Below are positions 1-11,368 of a stretch of 64,000 nt of DNA, piece after piece. The translations under genes and the position numbers were made by a program. Every line of letters begins with the position of its first letter. Position 1 is the stretch's first letter. Source of the stretch: Dipteronia dyeriana (taxonomy: Eukaryota; Streptophyta; Magnoliopsida; Sapindales; Sapindaceae). The notes under the pieces are model-generated. The model saw only the letters and a list, made by a program, of their open reading frames with translations, did not search any database and was not told where the DNA came from. The stretch lies in the NCBI GenBank assembly GCA_032871835.1, contig CM065297.1:41727098-41791097 (forward strand), in the 5' to 3' direction.

Positions 1-1166
1 CATCTTGCTTGTGCTTTAAGCTACCTACTCCCGGAAGCAACACAAGTCTTACTTCTCCATGAAGAGATAAAGTGTCCTAAGTGAATATATGATGATATTC
101 AATGAACAATCAATCCTATGAAGCTATCACAATACAACACTCAATCATGTCATCACAACAATCTGTAATTTGTATCTAGAAATATTCTAAGAGAATACAA
201 TTAATTAAAGAGATGGTTTAGCAAGCAAAAACACTTAACTTGTGAGAAGAAGTGAAGAGCTTACCAAACAAGATGTGATGAAGCAACCCTATCCATTGAT
301 GCACTCTAGATGAACTTAGATGATGCAAGACGAAGTTTTGATGCACATGGGAATGCTTTGAGTGATTAAAAATGAGTTCTTGGAAGTGTTTTTCCTTTGA
401 AATGTGTTCTAAGGAAAATATATGATATTTTGAAATTTTACACAACCTTAAGACAATGAGATGTATATATATGAGATCCAAACAAAGTGATGTCATTTTG
501 GAAAAAATGTTCCAGCTTCTTCATTATGCGCTGGTGAGGTGCGCTGGTTGATTAGGGCACTACCAGCGCAATGCCTAAAAATTTCAATAGGCGATGGTCG
601 AATGGCACACGTCAGTGGCGCAACACATGCGCAAAACCACTGGAATGTTTGCGCTGGTGGGGCTGCGCTAGTCTAGTAGTGTACCACCAGTGGACGCTCA
701 CTTTTTGCATCTTTACGCGGGAGCAGCAGCGCAACCCAGTGGTGCAACACTAGCGAATATCCACTGTGAATGTTGCGCTGGTGAGGTGCACTGGTCGATT
801 AGCGCATCACCAGCGCAATTCCTACTTCAGCACTCAAACAACCATACAAGCAACAAGTACAAGAGTGATGAAAATGCATCCTATTTTAATGCCTAGCATG
901 ACATAAAACTTTCATAGCAATATGCAAATAGGTCAACAAGAGTCATTTAAACTAAAATGCACACAAGAAAACACTCAACATATAAGATCAAGAGTTATGC
1001 ATGAATATGTGAGTGTGTGCAACTATCTCTTCAAAGTAAGTAAGCACAAGAATTTTACCTTTGGTGCTTCTCCTCTTGAGATCTTGAGAGCCTAAGCTAC
1101 CCTTACATGAACCCCAACAATGTGGTTGTTCACGAAATAAGCCAATCAACAAATGAGGACTTTTCA
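1..1166 (-). repeat. LTR-A copy 1 (3' LTR of E1, cut by the window edge)
   Basis: It matches 7925-9228 of the middle LTR. The outer 314 bp are off the window. It ends ...GGACTTTTCA, giving a TG start on the minus strand, directly before a polypurine tract. About 125 bp present in the other copies are missing near position 105. It carries the GCGCTGG-rich block (530-830) and a short TATA-type TA run (461-473). Confidence 0.92.
461..830 (-). promoter_or_regulatory. U3 core promoter region of LTR-A copy 1
   Basis: Read on the minus strand, a 300-bp block rich in GCGCTGG and CCAGCGC (830-530) is followed by an octamer close to the CRE/as-1 site (TGACATCA, 488-495). A TATA-like run CATATATATACAT (461-473) comes next. 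The order hairpin block, octamer, TATA recurs in other LTR copies. Promoter function is inferred from position and motif only. Confidence 0.5.
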
Positions 1167-1181
1167 ATCTCCCCTTTGGCT
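1167..1181 (-). other. Polypurine tract of E1
   Basis: The minus strand reads AGCCAAAGGGGAGAT directly before the 3' LTR, which starts TGAAAAGTCC. This is the usual plus-strand primer of copia elements. Confidence 0.85.
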
Positions 1182-2342
1182 ATTTCGTGACAAAACCACC
1201 ACTCACATTGATCCTCACAAAACAAAACAGAAAAGCACCGGGAAGATATTCTACATTACATCGAGATAAACATAAGAAAACTTCAAGTCTTCAATCTCTT
1301 GTAGAACTATCAACCCTACACACAAGGCAAGCACAAATACGCTTTCCAAACCAAGTGCATGTGAGATGATCAAGTGAGTATAAAACAAAAGCATTTGCAT
1401 TTAGAAATATGAGTATGATATCATAAATGCTCATGCAATGCTCCCCCTCAAAGGGTTACTCCCCCTACATGTAATCTCCCTTTTCAAACCAACACATGCT
1501 ACTCTTCTATAGCCAACACTACTCCTCTTTTTTGTCATGATATAGTCAAAAAAGAAGTCCACAACCGGGTCACTCAAGGCAAAGAAAGAAGAGAGCATAC
1601 AAGATTGTTGCATAATTATATAAGCCACATTTATGCAATCTCAATTGATAGGAGAGACACAATGAGATTTATTTAAAGACAATGTGTGAATCAAAAAATG
1701 CTTTTCATACAAGTCCAAAAACAAGTGTATTTGGCAAAGCAAATGACAAAGGTTTCCAGTATAATTCAAACCAACTTCATCATTTGTCATGAGAGAAGCA
1801 AGAATATAGAGTTCTTATATATATCAAGTTTTAAAGGCACTATATCCAACTTTAAAAACAAAACATGGCATGAGCAACTTTGCCCCCTATTTGATTTTTC
1901 CGGGAGGATACCCGTATGGTAATAGCCATGTTCAACTAATAAACAAAGAGAGACACCGATTAAGCATTTTAGTCTCACTAGTATGTTTCACACAATGTGT
2001 TGCATTTAACAATTTCAATCAACAAATCATGCTTTATCATTTTTCATTAGCATGTCACTTAAGAATCATCATGTCATGGAGATAATTATAGGTCATTCAA
2101 CATGTACTTCCAATGTATATCTCCTAGTCCAAAAATGCATGTTTGAACATAAATATGACATGGATTGTAATCAAAGCAAAGTTCACACTTATTTAAGAAA
2201 ATACAATATACTATAAGTGCAACCAAGCTACTAAAGCAATCAATAAAGAGGCATAAACATATTTAAGAAAAATTGCATGCAACAAGTATACAACAACTCT
2301 CTTTGCTTGAGTTCCCCATATGGGGTCAAAGACCACAACACA
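1182..2342 (-). other. Post-pol untranslated region of E1
   Basis: About 1.16 kb lie between the RNase H stop and the polypurine tract. Several extra GGGGGAG purine blocks (near 1440-1470 on the minus strand) resemble spare polypurine tracts. No convincing env-like frame is present: the 60- and 65-codon frames here are not supported by any recognisable domain. Positions 935-1650 are almost identical to 8997-9712. Confidence 0.75.
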
Positions 2343-3396
2343 TCACTTCATTAAACAAATCGCAATAGATCTACTAAGAGTCTTGAATCTAGTAACATCT
2401 AAGGGTTTAGTAAATAGATCCGCTAGTTGGTCATTTGTACCTACATGCTCAAGTACAATGAATTTGATCTCAACTAGTTCTCTAATGAAATTATGAAGGA
2501 TGTCAATATGCTTAGTTCTAGAATGCTGAACCGGATTCTTTGAAATATTAATTGCACTCATGTTATCATAAAAGAGAGTAAGAGTACCTTGATTGAATCC
2601 ATAGTCGACTAGAATTTGCTTCATCCAAAGGAGTTGTGTGCATCCACTCCCAGCAGCAATGTATTAGGCCTCAGCCGTGGATAAGGAAATCGAATTTTGC
2701 TTCTTGCAAAACCAAGAGACAAGGTTGGTCACAAGGAAAAAGCAACCGCCCGATGTACTTTTCCTGTCATCCTAATTCCCTGCTCAATCTGCATCACTAA
2801 AGCCTACAAGACTAGCATTAGTGTCAAAAGAGTACCAAATCCTATAGTTGGATGTCCCATTCACATATTGAATGATTCTTTTAACAGAAGAGAGATGAGA
2901 CTCCTTAGGATTCACTTGGTACCTAGCACATACACCCATACCAAAAGAGATATCGGACCTACTTACAGTCAAATAGAGCAAGCTACCAATTATGCCATGA
3001 TATAGAGTTTGGTCCACACTTTTACCACTAGCATCCTTGCTTAGCTTCAAAGTGGTACTCATAGGTGTATCACAATGTTTGGCACTTTCAAGGCCAAATT
3101 TTTTCACTAGGTTTTTGGCATACTTAGCTTGAGATATGAAAATCCCATCATCCATTTGCTTAATTTGTAAACCTAGAAAGTAACTTAACTCACCAACAAG
3201 ACTCATCTCAAATTCATGAGACATGACATCAGCAAATTGTTGGACTTTGTGTGTCATTGGTGGAGCCAAAGACTATATCATCAACATAGATTTGAGCTAT
3301 AAAGAGCCCATCTTTGTTTTTCTTGATGAATAAAGTCTTGTCAACACTACCCCTAGTGTAGTCATTGTCTATGAGATAATGAGTGAGACGCTCATA
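2343..3396 (-). pseudogene. E1 RT C-terminal half and RNase H (broken)
   Basis: The frame downstream of the RT palm carries an intact YVDD box at 3277-3288. A frameshift near 3250 follows, then a 161-codon piece (3269-2784) with the RT connection motifs YFLGLQIK and DTPMSTTLKLS. The RNase H part starts SDAD, but the following Trp codon is TGA (2781-2783). The last piece (2624-2343) has the RNase H segment DNMSAINISKNPVQ and ends with TKPLD. Nonsense codons at Trp positions and the frameshift make it non-functional. RNase H normally removes the RNA strand during cDNA synthesis in the particle. Confidence 0.9.
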
Positions 3397-4458
3397 CTAA
3401 GCCCTTGGTGCTAGTTTTAACCCATATAAAGCTTTGTTGAGGTGATAGACATGATTAGAGTGGTGAGGATACACAAACCCTTTGGGTTGCTCAACAAAAA
3501 CTTCCTCTTGCAAGAAGCCAATGAGTAAGGCACTCTTAACATCCATTTGATATAATTTGAACTTTTGCAAACAAGAAACAGATAAAAAAAGCCTAATGGA
3601 CTCAATCCTAGAAACGGGAGTAAATGTCTCGTCAAAGTCAATTCCCTCAATTTGAGAGTATCCTTGTGCTACAAGCCTAGCCTTGTTTTGCACAATGTTG
3701 CCATCCTCATCAGATTTGTTCCTATATACCCATTTGGTGCCTATCACATTTGTGTTCTTAGGCCGAGGAACTAGAGTCCAAACCTCATTCCTTTCAAATT
3801 GGTTAAGCTCTTCTTGCATAGCAAGAACCCAAAATGCATCTTTTAAGGCTTTATCAATTTTCTTGGGTTCTATTTTAGAGGTGTAGCAAGCGTAGCTAAT
3901 AAGATTAGCCATTTGATGCCTAGTCATAACACCCTCACTAACCTCACCAACAATGTCATCTTTGTCATGAAGTTTCATAACCCATGGAGCAGGTTCTTTT
4001 GAGTCCAAGTGAGGAATCCTACCTCTAAGTTGTGCTATGTCATCATCAAGATTAGTCTTTTCAACATTAGAGATATCAACTACTTTCTCCAAAGGGGAGT
4101 CATCAACTAAATCTACCTTCTCTTCATGGTCATTAGTTTTGAGCCTAGCATCATCAATGACAACATTAGATGATTCCATTACGGTCCTAGTTTTTAGATT
4201 AAAAACTCTATAGGCTCTACTATTAAAGGCATAGGCAATGAAGATACCTTCATCACTCTTAGCATCAAATTTGCCAAGTTGATGACGGTCATTCAAAATG
4301 TAGCAATTGCTTCCAAAAGTGTGGAAGTAGCTAACATTTGGCTTCCTACCTTTCCATAACTCATAGAAGGTTTGCCTAGTGTGAGGCCTAAGGAAGACTT
4401 TTTTTTTATATGAAGCAAGCCGTATTGACAGCCTCGGCCCAAAGATTCCTAAGGACAT
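3397..4458 (-). pseudogene. E1 integrase C-terminal region and RT N-terminal half (broken)
   Basis: This 353-codon open stretch starts at the integrase C-terminal module (GRKPNVSYFHTFGSNCYILN). It runs through a variable acidic linker into the copia RT start (WTLVPRPKNTNVIGTKWVYR), with palm motif YQMDVKSALL holding a catalytic Asp. It stops at 3394-3396, where a Trp codon of the ALYGL..APRAW box has become TAG. A short T-rich run near 4400 marks a frameshift relative to the integrase core frame, which overlaps it by about 50 bp. RT copies the element RNA into DNA. Confidence 0.92.
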
Positions 4459-5020
4459 TGTTGCTAAGCAACATCACACGGGCCATTTCTTGAAGAACCC
4501 TATTTTTCCTCTCAACAACTCCATTTTGTTGAGGTGTCCTAGGAACCAAAAACTCATGAGAAATGCCTAGACTATTGCAAAAGTTTTCAAAGTGGGCATT
4601 CTCAAATTCCTTCCCATGGTCACTTCTAATTCTCTTAATACTTTTAATCTTGGAGTTCATTTCATTTTGAATTTTAGAGCAAAGCATTTTAAACTTGTCA
4701 AGAGTTTTAGATTTTTCTCTAAGGAAATAAGTCCATGTGTACCTAGAGAAGTCATATACACACACAAAAATGTATCTCTTTCCACCTAAACTCTCGGTTT
4801 GCATCAGACCCATAAGATCCATGTGGAGAAGCTCTAGAGGTTCTTTGGTGGTTATATACTTGCCCTTTTTGTGCATACTTTTGGTTTGCTTCCCTTGTTG
4901 GCAAGGTCCACAAACACCATTAACCTTTTTGCCAAGCTTGGGAAGGCCTCGCACAACATTGAACTTATCTAAGATTCTTAAATCCCTAAAATTCATGTTA
5001 CCAAGTATTTCATGCCACAA
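4406..5020 (-). pseudogene. E1 integrase core
   Basis: The 204-codon frame starts at the zinc-binding region: WHEILGNMN keeps the first His, but the second His of the HHCC motif is Asn; CGPC supplies the two Cys. The catalytic set is complete: Asp68 (HMDLMG), Asp134 (RSDHG) and Glu170 (NGVVERKN), with the classical 35-residue spacing between the last two. Integrase inserts the cDNA into the genome. The frame is cut from its neighbours by a stop at 5027-5029 and a frameshift near 4406. Confidence 0.92.
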
Positions 5021-5029
5021 CTCTATTTG

Positions 5030-5742
5030 TTAATCCTTGGACACATTACAAGACACACTTCTAGCCTCAAGACAATAGCAATTGTCACTAGACCTCATAC
5101 CTTTTAACAAGGTTTGTCCATTAGGCAATAGGATAGAACAATCATTTTTCCTAAACAAGACAGAGAGTCCATCATCACTAAGATGTAAAATGCTTATCAA
5201 ATTGGCTTTTAGACCATCAATATACAAAGCATTTGACAAGAAGGGTAATCCGGGAATGGAAATGGTTCCCTTTCCTTTGACCTTCTTTTGGATCCATCAC
5301 CAAAGGTGACATTTCCTCCCTCCTCCATCACAAGAGTCTCAAAAAAACTCTTATCTACAGTCATGTGCCTAGAGCATCCACTATCTAGATACCAAAAATC
5401 ACAAGAATGAGCTTTCAAAGTAATTTGTGCAACATGACAAATGTGTTCATACTTTCTAATCCACATAGGTGCAGTATTTTTCTTCACAGTGGTCAATGGT
5501 ACATGGGCTTTAAATGTCTTAGAATTATGAAAAGGTGTTCCACTTTTCCTAGTGACATGCATCATGGCTCTAGATGTCCTAGGATCATGTATCATGGCTC
5601 TAGCCTTTTTCTTCTCTATCATGCTTTCAATCCAACACAATTTGATATACCTAAAGCAATTTGGTCTAATGTGACCATCAATACCATAAAAATGACATGA
5701 AGGTAAAAAGTTAGGAATTATACCATATCCATTAGGATGCAT
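5030..5742 (-). pseudogene. E1 gag end, aspartic protease and pre-integrase segment
   Basis: Two overlapping frames are seen. The first (5742-5209) has CHFYGIDGHIRPNC at 5656-5697, a second CCHC-type knuckle in which the second Cys is Tyr. The aspartic protease site follows: WYLDSGCSRHMT, with DSG at 5377-5385. The second frame (5239-5030) is the pre-integrase segment with ANLISILHLSDDG. A frameshift lies near 5220-5240. The protease would cut the Gag-Pol polyprotein inside the particle. Confidence 0.88.
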
Positions 5743-5832
5743 TGGAGCCTTCCCATGTCTTTATGGTTGTCTTGCTTGTTGTTGAGCAACTTTCCATCTT
5801 TGTTGTTGAGCAAGACTTAATTACTTCTTTGG

Positions 5833-7485
5833 TTAAGCTTGCATGATAGGTGTCTTCCCTTTGTGAGCTATTGGTTGAGGGAAGTTAACTTGAGGAGCCC
5901 TTGTAGGATGAGCTTTAGGTGGGCTACTTGGTGCCACCTTCACTTGAGTACGACTTGAACACTCTCCTATATCAAGCTTCTTCCTAGGAGTTTGATTAGA
6001 AGAGGACCCATTGAAGTTCATGCTTCTTTCAAAAGTGATCTTTCTTGGAGTGGAGGACATCTTGTCATATTCAAACCCAAGCCCCTTCTTGTCATTTGGC
6101 CTCTTTCCAACATCTAGCTTGTGGTCAAGTTTTTTTATTGATAGAGTCCATCTTGGCCATCAACTCTCTAGCATCTTCAAGCACTTTCTTCAATCTTTCT
6201 TCACTCATCTTAGATCTCTCCAACTATTTATTTAGTTAGTCAACTTGAGTTGAGAGGTCTAGGTTTTATTCTTTCAATCTCTTGATCTCATTCTTGTTCT
6301 TTAACTTAGCCATGTAGTCCTTGAGATCCATTCTATCCACACTTCCATTACTGGATTGTGATAAAGATCCATCATCACTTGAGTAGTCTTCCTCTTGACT
6401 TTCATTCTCTTCTTCACTAGCATCTTTGCTTCTAAGAGAGGATGTGACTGCTATAAAGTTAGCCATGAGTTCTTCATCATCCGAAGACTCATCTCCTGTA
6501 GTAGAGTTATCACTTTCACTCCATTTGGCAGCCATCACTTTTCCCTTCTTCTTGTTCTTGTGATTTGAACATTCCGGGGTAAAGTGACCTATTCCACCAC
6601 ATTCATAGCATTGGACTCATTTCTTCTCGATCTTCTCTAGCCTAGGCTCAAACTTCTTAAAGGAAGCCTTTTTTTCATGTCTTGACCCTTGGATCCAAAG
6701 CCTTTCTTCTCGGACTTGTAGAATTTCTTGAACTTCCTCATTAGCAAGGCCATCTCTTCATCCGAGTCATCACCTTCCTCCTTCTTAACTTTGGAGGCTT
6801 TTAAAGCAATATCTTTTTGCTTTTTCGATGGTGTGGGGTTAGAACATTTCCTAGATTCACAAGCAAAAGCCTCCCAATCACTTCACTTGGCTTCATGTCC
6901 TTGTAACCACTATTTTCTTCCGAAGTCGTCACCTTAGATTCAAATCTATCGGGTAGAGATCTCATAATCTTCTGCTTGATCTTCCTATCCGAATAAGGAT
7001 CACCAAGTTGATGACTTTGGTTCACAATTTCCATCAATCTCATTTCGAAGTCATTGAAGCACTCGTTCTCATCCATCTTGAGCTATCTGAATAAGGACCA
7101 CCAAGCTTCGATTCTTTAACCACATTAGTTACCTCATGTGCAACCTCTAGGATATCCCATGCTTCTTTAGCTATCCTAGTATTTTGAACCAACTTGTATT
7201 GGTTATCATCCATTGCACATAGGATGCATGCATTGCCTTCCTATTCCACTTTGAAGCCTCAAACTCTTGTGCATTCCACTGTGCCTTTGGTTTGAGTACA
7301 TCATCTCCACTATCTGTAGGAGCCATCATGGGTGGAGTGTAGCCATCCTCAACTGCCATCCATGCCCTGTCATGAATTTGGCATATGTACGACTCCATCT
7401 TGCCTTTCCAAGAGGCATAATTCAACCCGGTGATGAGTGGAGGTCTAGTGCTGGAAGCTCCCTCATTGCCAACGTTTCCACTCAT
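5833..7485 (-). pseudogene. E1 gag (broken)
   Basis: The chosen start is the ATG at 7485-7483 (MSGNVGNEGASS), followed by the SIRE-type N-terminus with GLNYASWKGKMESY. A 1-bp loss near 7212 relative to E2 shifts the frame. Next are the segment DENECFNDFEMRLMEIVNQ (from 7076), a good CCHC knuckle at 6569-6610 (CYECGGIGHFTPEC), an acidic Ser-rich stretch (6538-6370), the start of a Lys/Glu coiled coil, and a basic Pro-rich tail (6060-5833). Gag forms the particle and the knuckle binds the RNA. Several frames are needed to read it. Confidence 0.88.
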
Positions 7486-7591
7486 TATGTTTAATGAATG
7501 AATGATATGAATGCAAATGTATGAATTATCAATACACACACAAAATGCAACACACACCAAAATGAGCAAGGATCACCTATGTATGTCTAGG

Positions 7592-7608
7592 AACCTGCTT
7601 CGATATCA
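7592..7608 (-). other. Degenerate primer binding site of E1
   Basis: The minus strand after the 5' LTR reads TGATATCGAAGCAGGTT. It aligns with TGGTATCAATGCAGGTT of E2 and so with the plant initiator-Met tRNA 3' end, with substitutions. Confidence 0.75.
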
Positions 7609-7610
7609 AT

Positions 7611-8495
7611 TGAAACAAATATTATGGTGTGCTTAATATTAATCTAGAGGGGGGGTGAATAGATTTTAAACAAATTTACCCAATTTACGTTAAAGGACAA
7701 GATTAGGAAAATGCCCCTAGCTAGTTACAATAAAATCACAAGTGTAAAAATGCGGAAATACAAATGACACTTGAGATATACGTTGAAACCCTCAAAATGG
7801 AAAAAACCACGGGCTGATGAGTGCGCCACACTAAAACCTCGAATCCACTAATGGCAAGGAATTACAACCTAATCCCGGTTTAATCCACCACCACTAACTA
7901 GTCCCGGTATAAGTGAAATTAGTTCATCTTGCTTGTGCTTTAAGCTACCTATTCCCGAAAGCAACAAAAGTCTTACTTCTCCATGAAGAGATAAAGTGTC
8001 CTAAGTGAATATATGATGATATTCAATGAAAAAACAAGGCTAGGAAACCCTATATGCTTATCTAGGAGAATGAGATGACAATTAATGCAATCCTAGATAT
8101 CAAGTGCTAAATTACATGTTCAAATAGCTTAGCTAAACATAGATCAATCAATCCTACGAAACTATGACAATACAAACCTCAATCATGTCATCACAACAAT
8201 CTCTAATTTGTATCTAGAAATATTCTAAGAGAATACAATTAAATAAAGAGATGGTTTAGCAAGCAAAAACACTTAGCTTGTGAGAAGATAGTGAAGAGCT
8301 TACCAAACAAGATGTGATGAAGCAACCCTATCCATAGATGCACTCTAGATGAACTTAGATGATGCAAGACAAAGTTTTGATACACATGGGAATGCTTTGA
8401 GTGATTAAAAATGAGTTCTTGGAAGTGTTTTTCCTTTGAAATGTGTTCTAAGGAAAATATATGATATTTTGAACTCTTACACAACCTTAAGACAA

Positions 8496-8544
<49 letters not shown>

Positions 8545-9228
8545 AATGAGATCCAAACAAAGCGATATCGTTTTCTAAAAAATGTTCCAACTTTTTCATT
8601 GTGCGATGGTCGAGTAACGCACCACCAGCACACTGCCTAAAAATTTCAATAGGCGCTGGTCGAGTGGTGCACGTCAGTGGCACAACACAAGCCCAAAACA
8701 ACTGGAATGTTTGCGCTGGTAGGGCTGCACTAGTCTAGTAGCGCACCACCAGCACACGCCCACTTTTTGAATCTTTGCGTGGCTGTAAAAGCACAACTCA
8801 GTGGGGAAACACTAGCGACAGTCCACTGTGAATGTTACAGTAGTGAGGTGCGCTGGTCCAGTAGCATACAGCCGGCACAGTTCCTACTGCAACACTCAAA
8901 CAACCATACAAGAAACAAGTACAAGAGTGATGAAAATACATCCTATTTTAAAGCCTAGCATGACATAAAACTTTCATAGCAAGATGCAAATAGGTCAGCA
9001 AGAGTCATTTAAACTAAAATGCACACAAGAAAACACTCAACATATAAGATCAAGAGTTATGCATGAATATGTGAGTGTGTGCAACTATCTCTTCAAAGTA
9101 AGTAAGCACAAGAATTTTACCTTTGGTGCTTCTCCTCTTGAGATCTTGAGAGCCTAAGCTACCCTTACATGAACCCCAACAATGTGGTTGTTCACGAAAT
9201 AAGCCAATCAACAAATGAGGACTTTTCA
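7611..9228 (-). repeat. LTR-A copy 2, shared by E1 and E2
   Basis: This 1618-bp LTR runs TGAAACAAAT...ACTTTTCA on the plus strand. Its left neighbour is the E1 primer site and its right neighbour the E2 polypurine tract, so it belongs to both elements. The TA run in the promoter position has grown to nearly 50 bp. The last ~235 bp (8993-9228) are nearly identical to copy 1, while the rest differs more. Confidence 0.93.
8498..8890 (-). promoter_or_regulatory. U3 promoter region of LTR-A copy 2 with expanded TA run
   Basis: The GCGCTGG/CCAGC block is at about 8600-8890 and is partly eroded. The TATA position is a TA microsatellite at 8498-8544. The octamer next to it is mutated (CGATATCG). Same order as in the other LTR-A copies. 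Confidence 0.45.
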
Positions 9229-10420
9229 ATCTCCCCTTTGGCTATTTCGTGACAAAACCACCACTCACATTGATCCTCACAAAACAAAACAGAAAAGCAC
9301 CAGGAAGATATTCTACATTACATCGAGATAAACATAAGAAAACTTCAAGTCTTCAATCTCTTGTAGAACTATCAACCCTACACACAAGGCAAGCACAAAT
9401 ACGCTTTCCAAACCAAGTGCATGTGAGATGATCAAGTGAGTATAAAACAAAAGCATTTGCATTTAGAAATATGAGTATGATATCATAAATGCTCATGCAA
9501 TGCTCCCCCTCAAAGGGTTACTCCCCCTACATGTAATCTCCCTTTTCAAACCAACACATGCTACTCTCCTATAGCCAACACTACTCCTCTTTTTTGTCAT
9601 GATATAGTCAAAGAAGAAGTCCACAACCGGGTCACTCAAGGCAAAGAAAGAAGAGAGCATACAAGATTGTTGCATAATTATATAAGCCACATTTATGCAA
9701 CCTCAATTGATAGGAGAGACACAAGGACATTTATTTGAAGACAATGTGTGAATCAAAAAATGCTTTGCATACAAGACATGTTGCATTCATGTCCAAAAAC
9801 AATGGTCTTTGGCAAAGCAAATGATAGAGGTTTCCAATATACTTCAAACCAACTTCACCATTTGTCATGAGAGAAGTAAGGATATAGAGTTCTTAAAGAT
9901 ATCAAGTTTTAAAGGCACTATATCCAACTTTAAGAACTAAACATGGCATGAGCAACTTTGCACCCTATTCGATTTTTTCGGGAGGATACCCGTATGATAA
10001 TAGCCATATTCAACTAATAAAGAAAGAGAGACATTGATTAAACATTTTAGTCTCACTAGTATGTTTCACGCAATGTGTTGCATTTAACAATTTCAATCAA
10101 CAAATCATGCTTTATCATTTTTCATTAGTATGTCATTTAAGAATCATCATGTCATGGATATGATTATAGGTCATTCAACATGTACTTCTAATGTATATCT
10201 CGTAGTTCAAAAATGCATGTTTGAACATAAATATGACATGGATTGTAATCAAAGCAAAGTTCACACTTATTTAAGAAAATACAATATACTATAAATGCAA
10301 CCAAGCTACTCAAGCAATCAATGAAGAGGCATAAACATATTTAAGAAAAATTTCATGCAACAAGTACACAATAGCTCTCTTTGCTTGAGTTCCCCATATG
10401 GGGTCAAAGACCACAACACA
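9229..10420 (-). other. Polypurine tract and post-pol region of E2
   Basis: The polypurine tract AGCCAAAGGGGAGAT is at 9229-9243 (minus strand), directly next to the LTR. The rest is non-coding. A 65-codon frame at 9493-9690 equals one in E1, but only because both sit in the near-identical tract. From about 9740 on, the sequence diverges strongly from E1. Confidence 0.8.
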
Positions 10421-11368
10421 TCACTCCATTAAACAAATCGCAATAGATCTACTAAGAGTCTTGAATCTAGTAGCATCTAAAGGTTTAGTAAATAGATTCG
10501 CTAGTTTGTCATTTGTACCTACATACTTAAGTGCAATGCTATTGTTCTTAACTAGTTCTCTATTGAAATGATGACAGATGTCAATATGCTTAGTCCTAGA
10601 TTGCTGAACCGGATTCTTTGAAATATTAATTGCACTCATGTTATCACAAAAGAGAGTAAGAGTACCTTGATTGAATCCATAGTCGAATAACATTTGCTTT
10701 ATCCAAAGGAGTTGTGTGCATTCACTCCCAGCAACAATGTATTCGGCCTCAGCCGTGGACAAGGAAATCAAAGTTTGCTTCTTGCAAAACCAAGTGACAA
10801 GGTTGCTCCCAAGAAAAAAGCAACCGCCTGATGTACTTTTCCTATCATCATAATTCCCTGCCCAATCTGCATCACTAAAGCTTACAAGACTAGCTTTAAT
10901 GTCAAAAGAGTACCAAATCCCGTAGTTGGATGTCCCATTCATATATCGAATGATTCTCTTAACAGAAGAGAGATGGGACTCCTTAGGATCCTCCTGGTAC
11001 CTAGCACATACACCCATACTAAAAGAGATATCGGGCCTACTTGCGGTCAAATAGAGTAAGCTACCAATCATGCCACGATATAGAGTTTGGTTCACACTTT
11101 TACCACTAGCACCCTTGCTTAGCTTCAAAGTGGTACTCATGGGTGTATCACAATGTTAGGCACTTTCAAGCCCAAATTTCTTCACTAGGTTTTTGGCATA
11201 CTTAGCTTGAGATATGAAAATCCCATCATCCATTTGCTTTATTTGTAAACCTAGATAGTAACTAAACTTACCAACAAGACTCATCTCAAATTCATGAGAT
11301 ATGACATTAACAAATTGTTGGAATTTGGTGTCATTGCTGGAGCCAAAGACTATATCATCAATATAGAT
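10421..11368 (-). pseudogene. E2 RT C-terminal part and RNase H
   Basis: The longest piece (11140-10421, 239 codons) carries the whole copia RNase H: SDADWAGNYDDRKST, the AEAEYI box, CDNMSAINISKNPVQ and a TKPLD tail, so the acidic active-site positions appear kept. Upstream the RT active-site box is YIDD at 11354-11365, with an in-frame TAA two codons before it. The stretch between (11150-11340) is frameshifted near 11160, where the CDTPMS motif is reached. Read with 11369-12562 it is the pol C-terminal half. Confidence 0.9.

Noticed and set aside
1187..1369. 60-codon plus-strand frame repeated at 9249-9431
   Set aside because: Same near-identical tract, antisense to the element, no recognisable domain.
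1431..1628. 65-codon minus-strand frame identical to one at 9493-9690, a possible env-like or accessory gene
   Set aside because: Both lie in the near-identical tract, so the identity is at DNA level and not a sign of selection on protein. No signal peptide, membrane segment or known domain was seen, and element D does not keep the frame.
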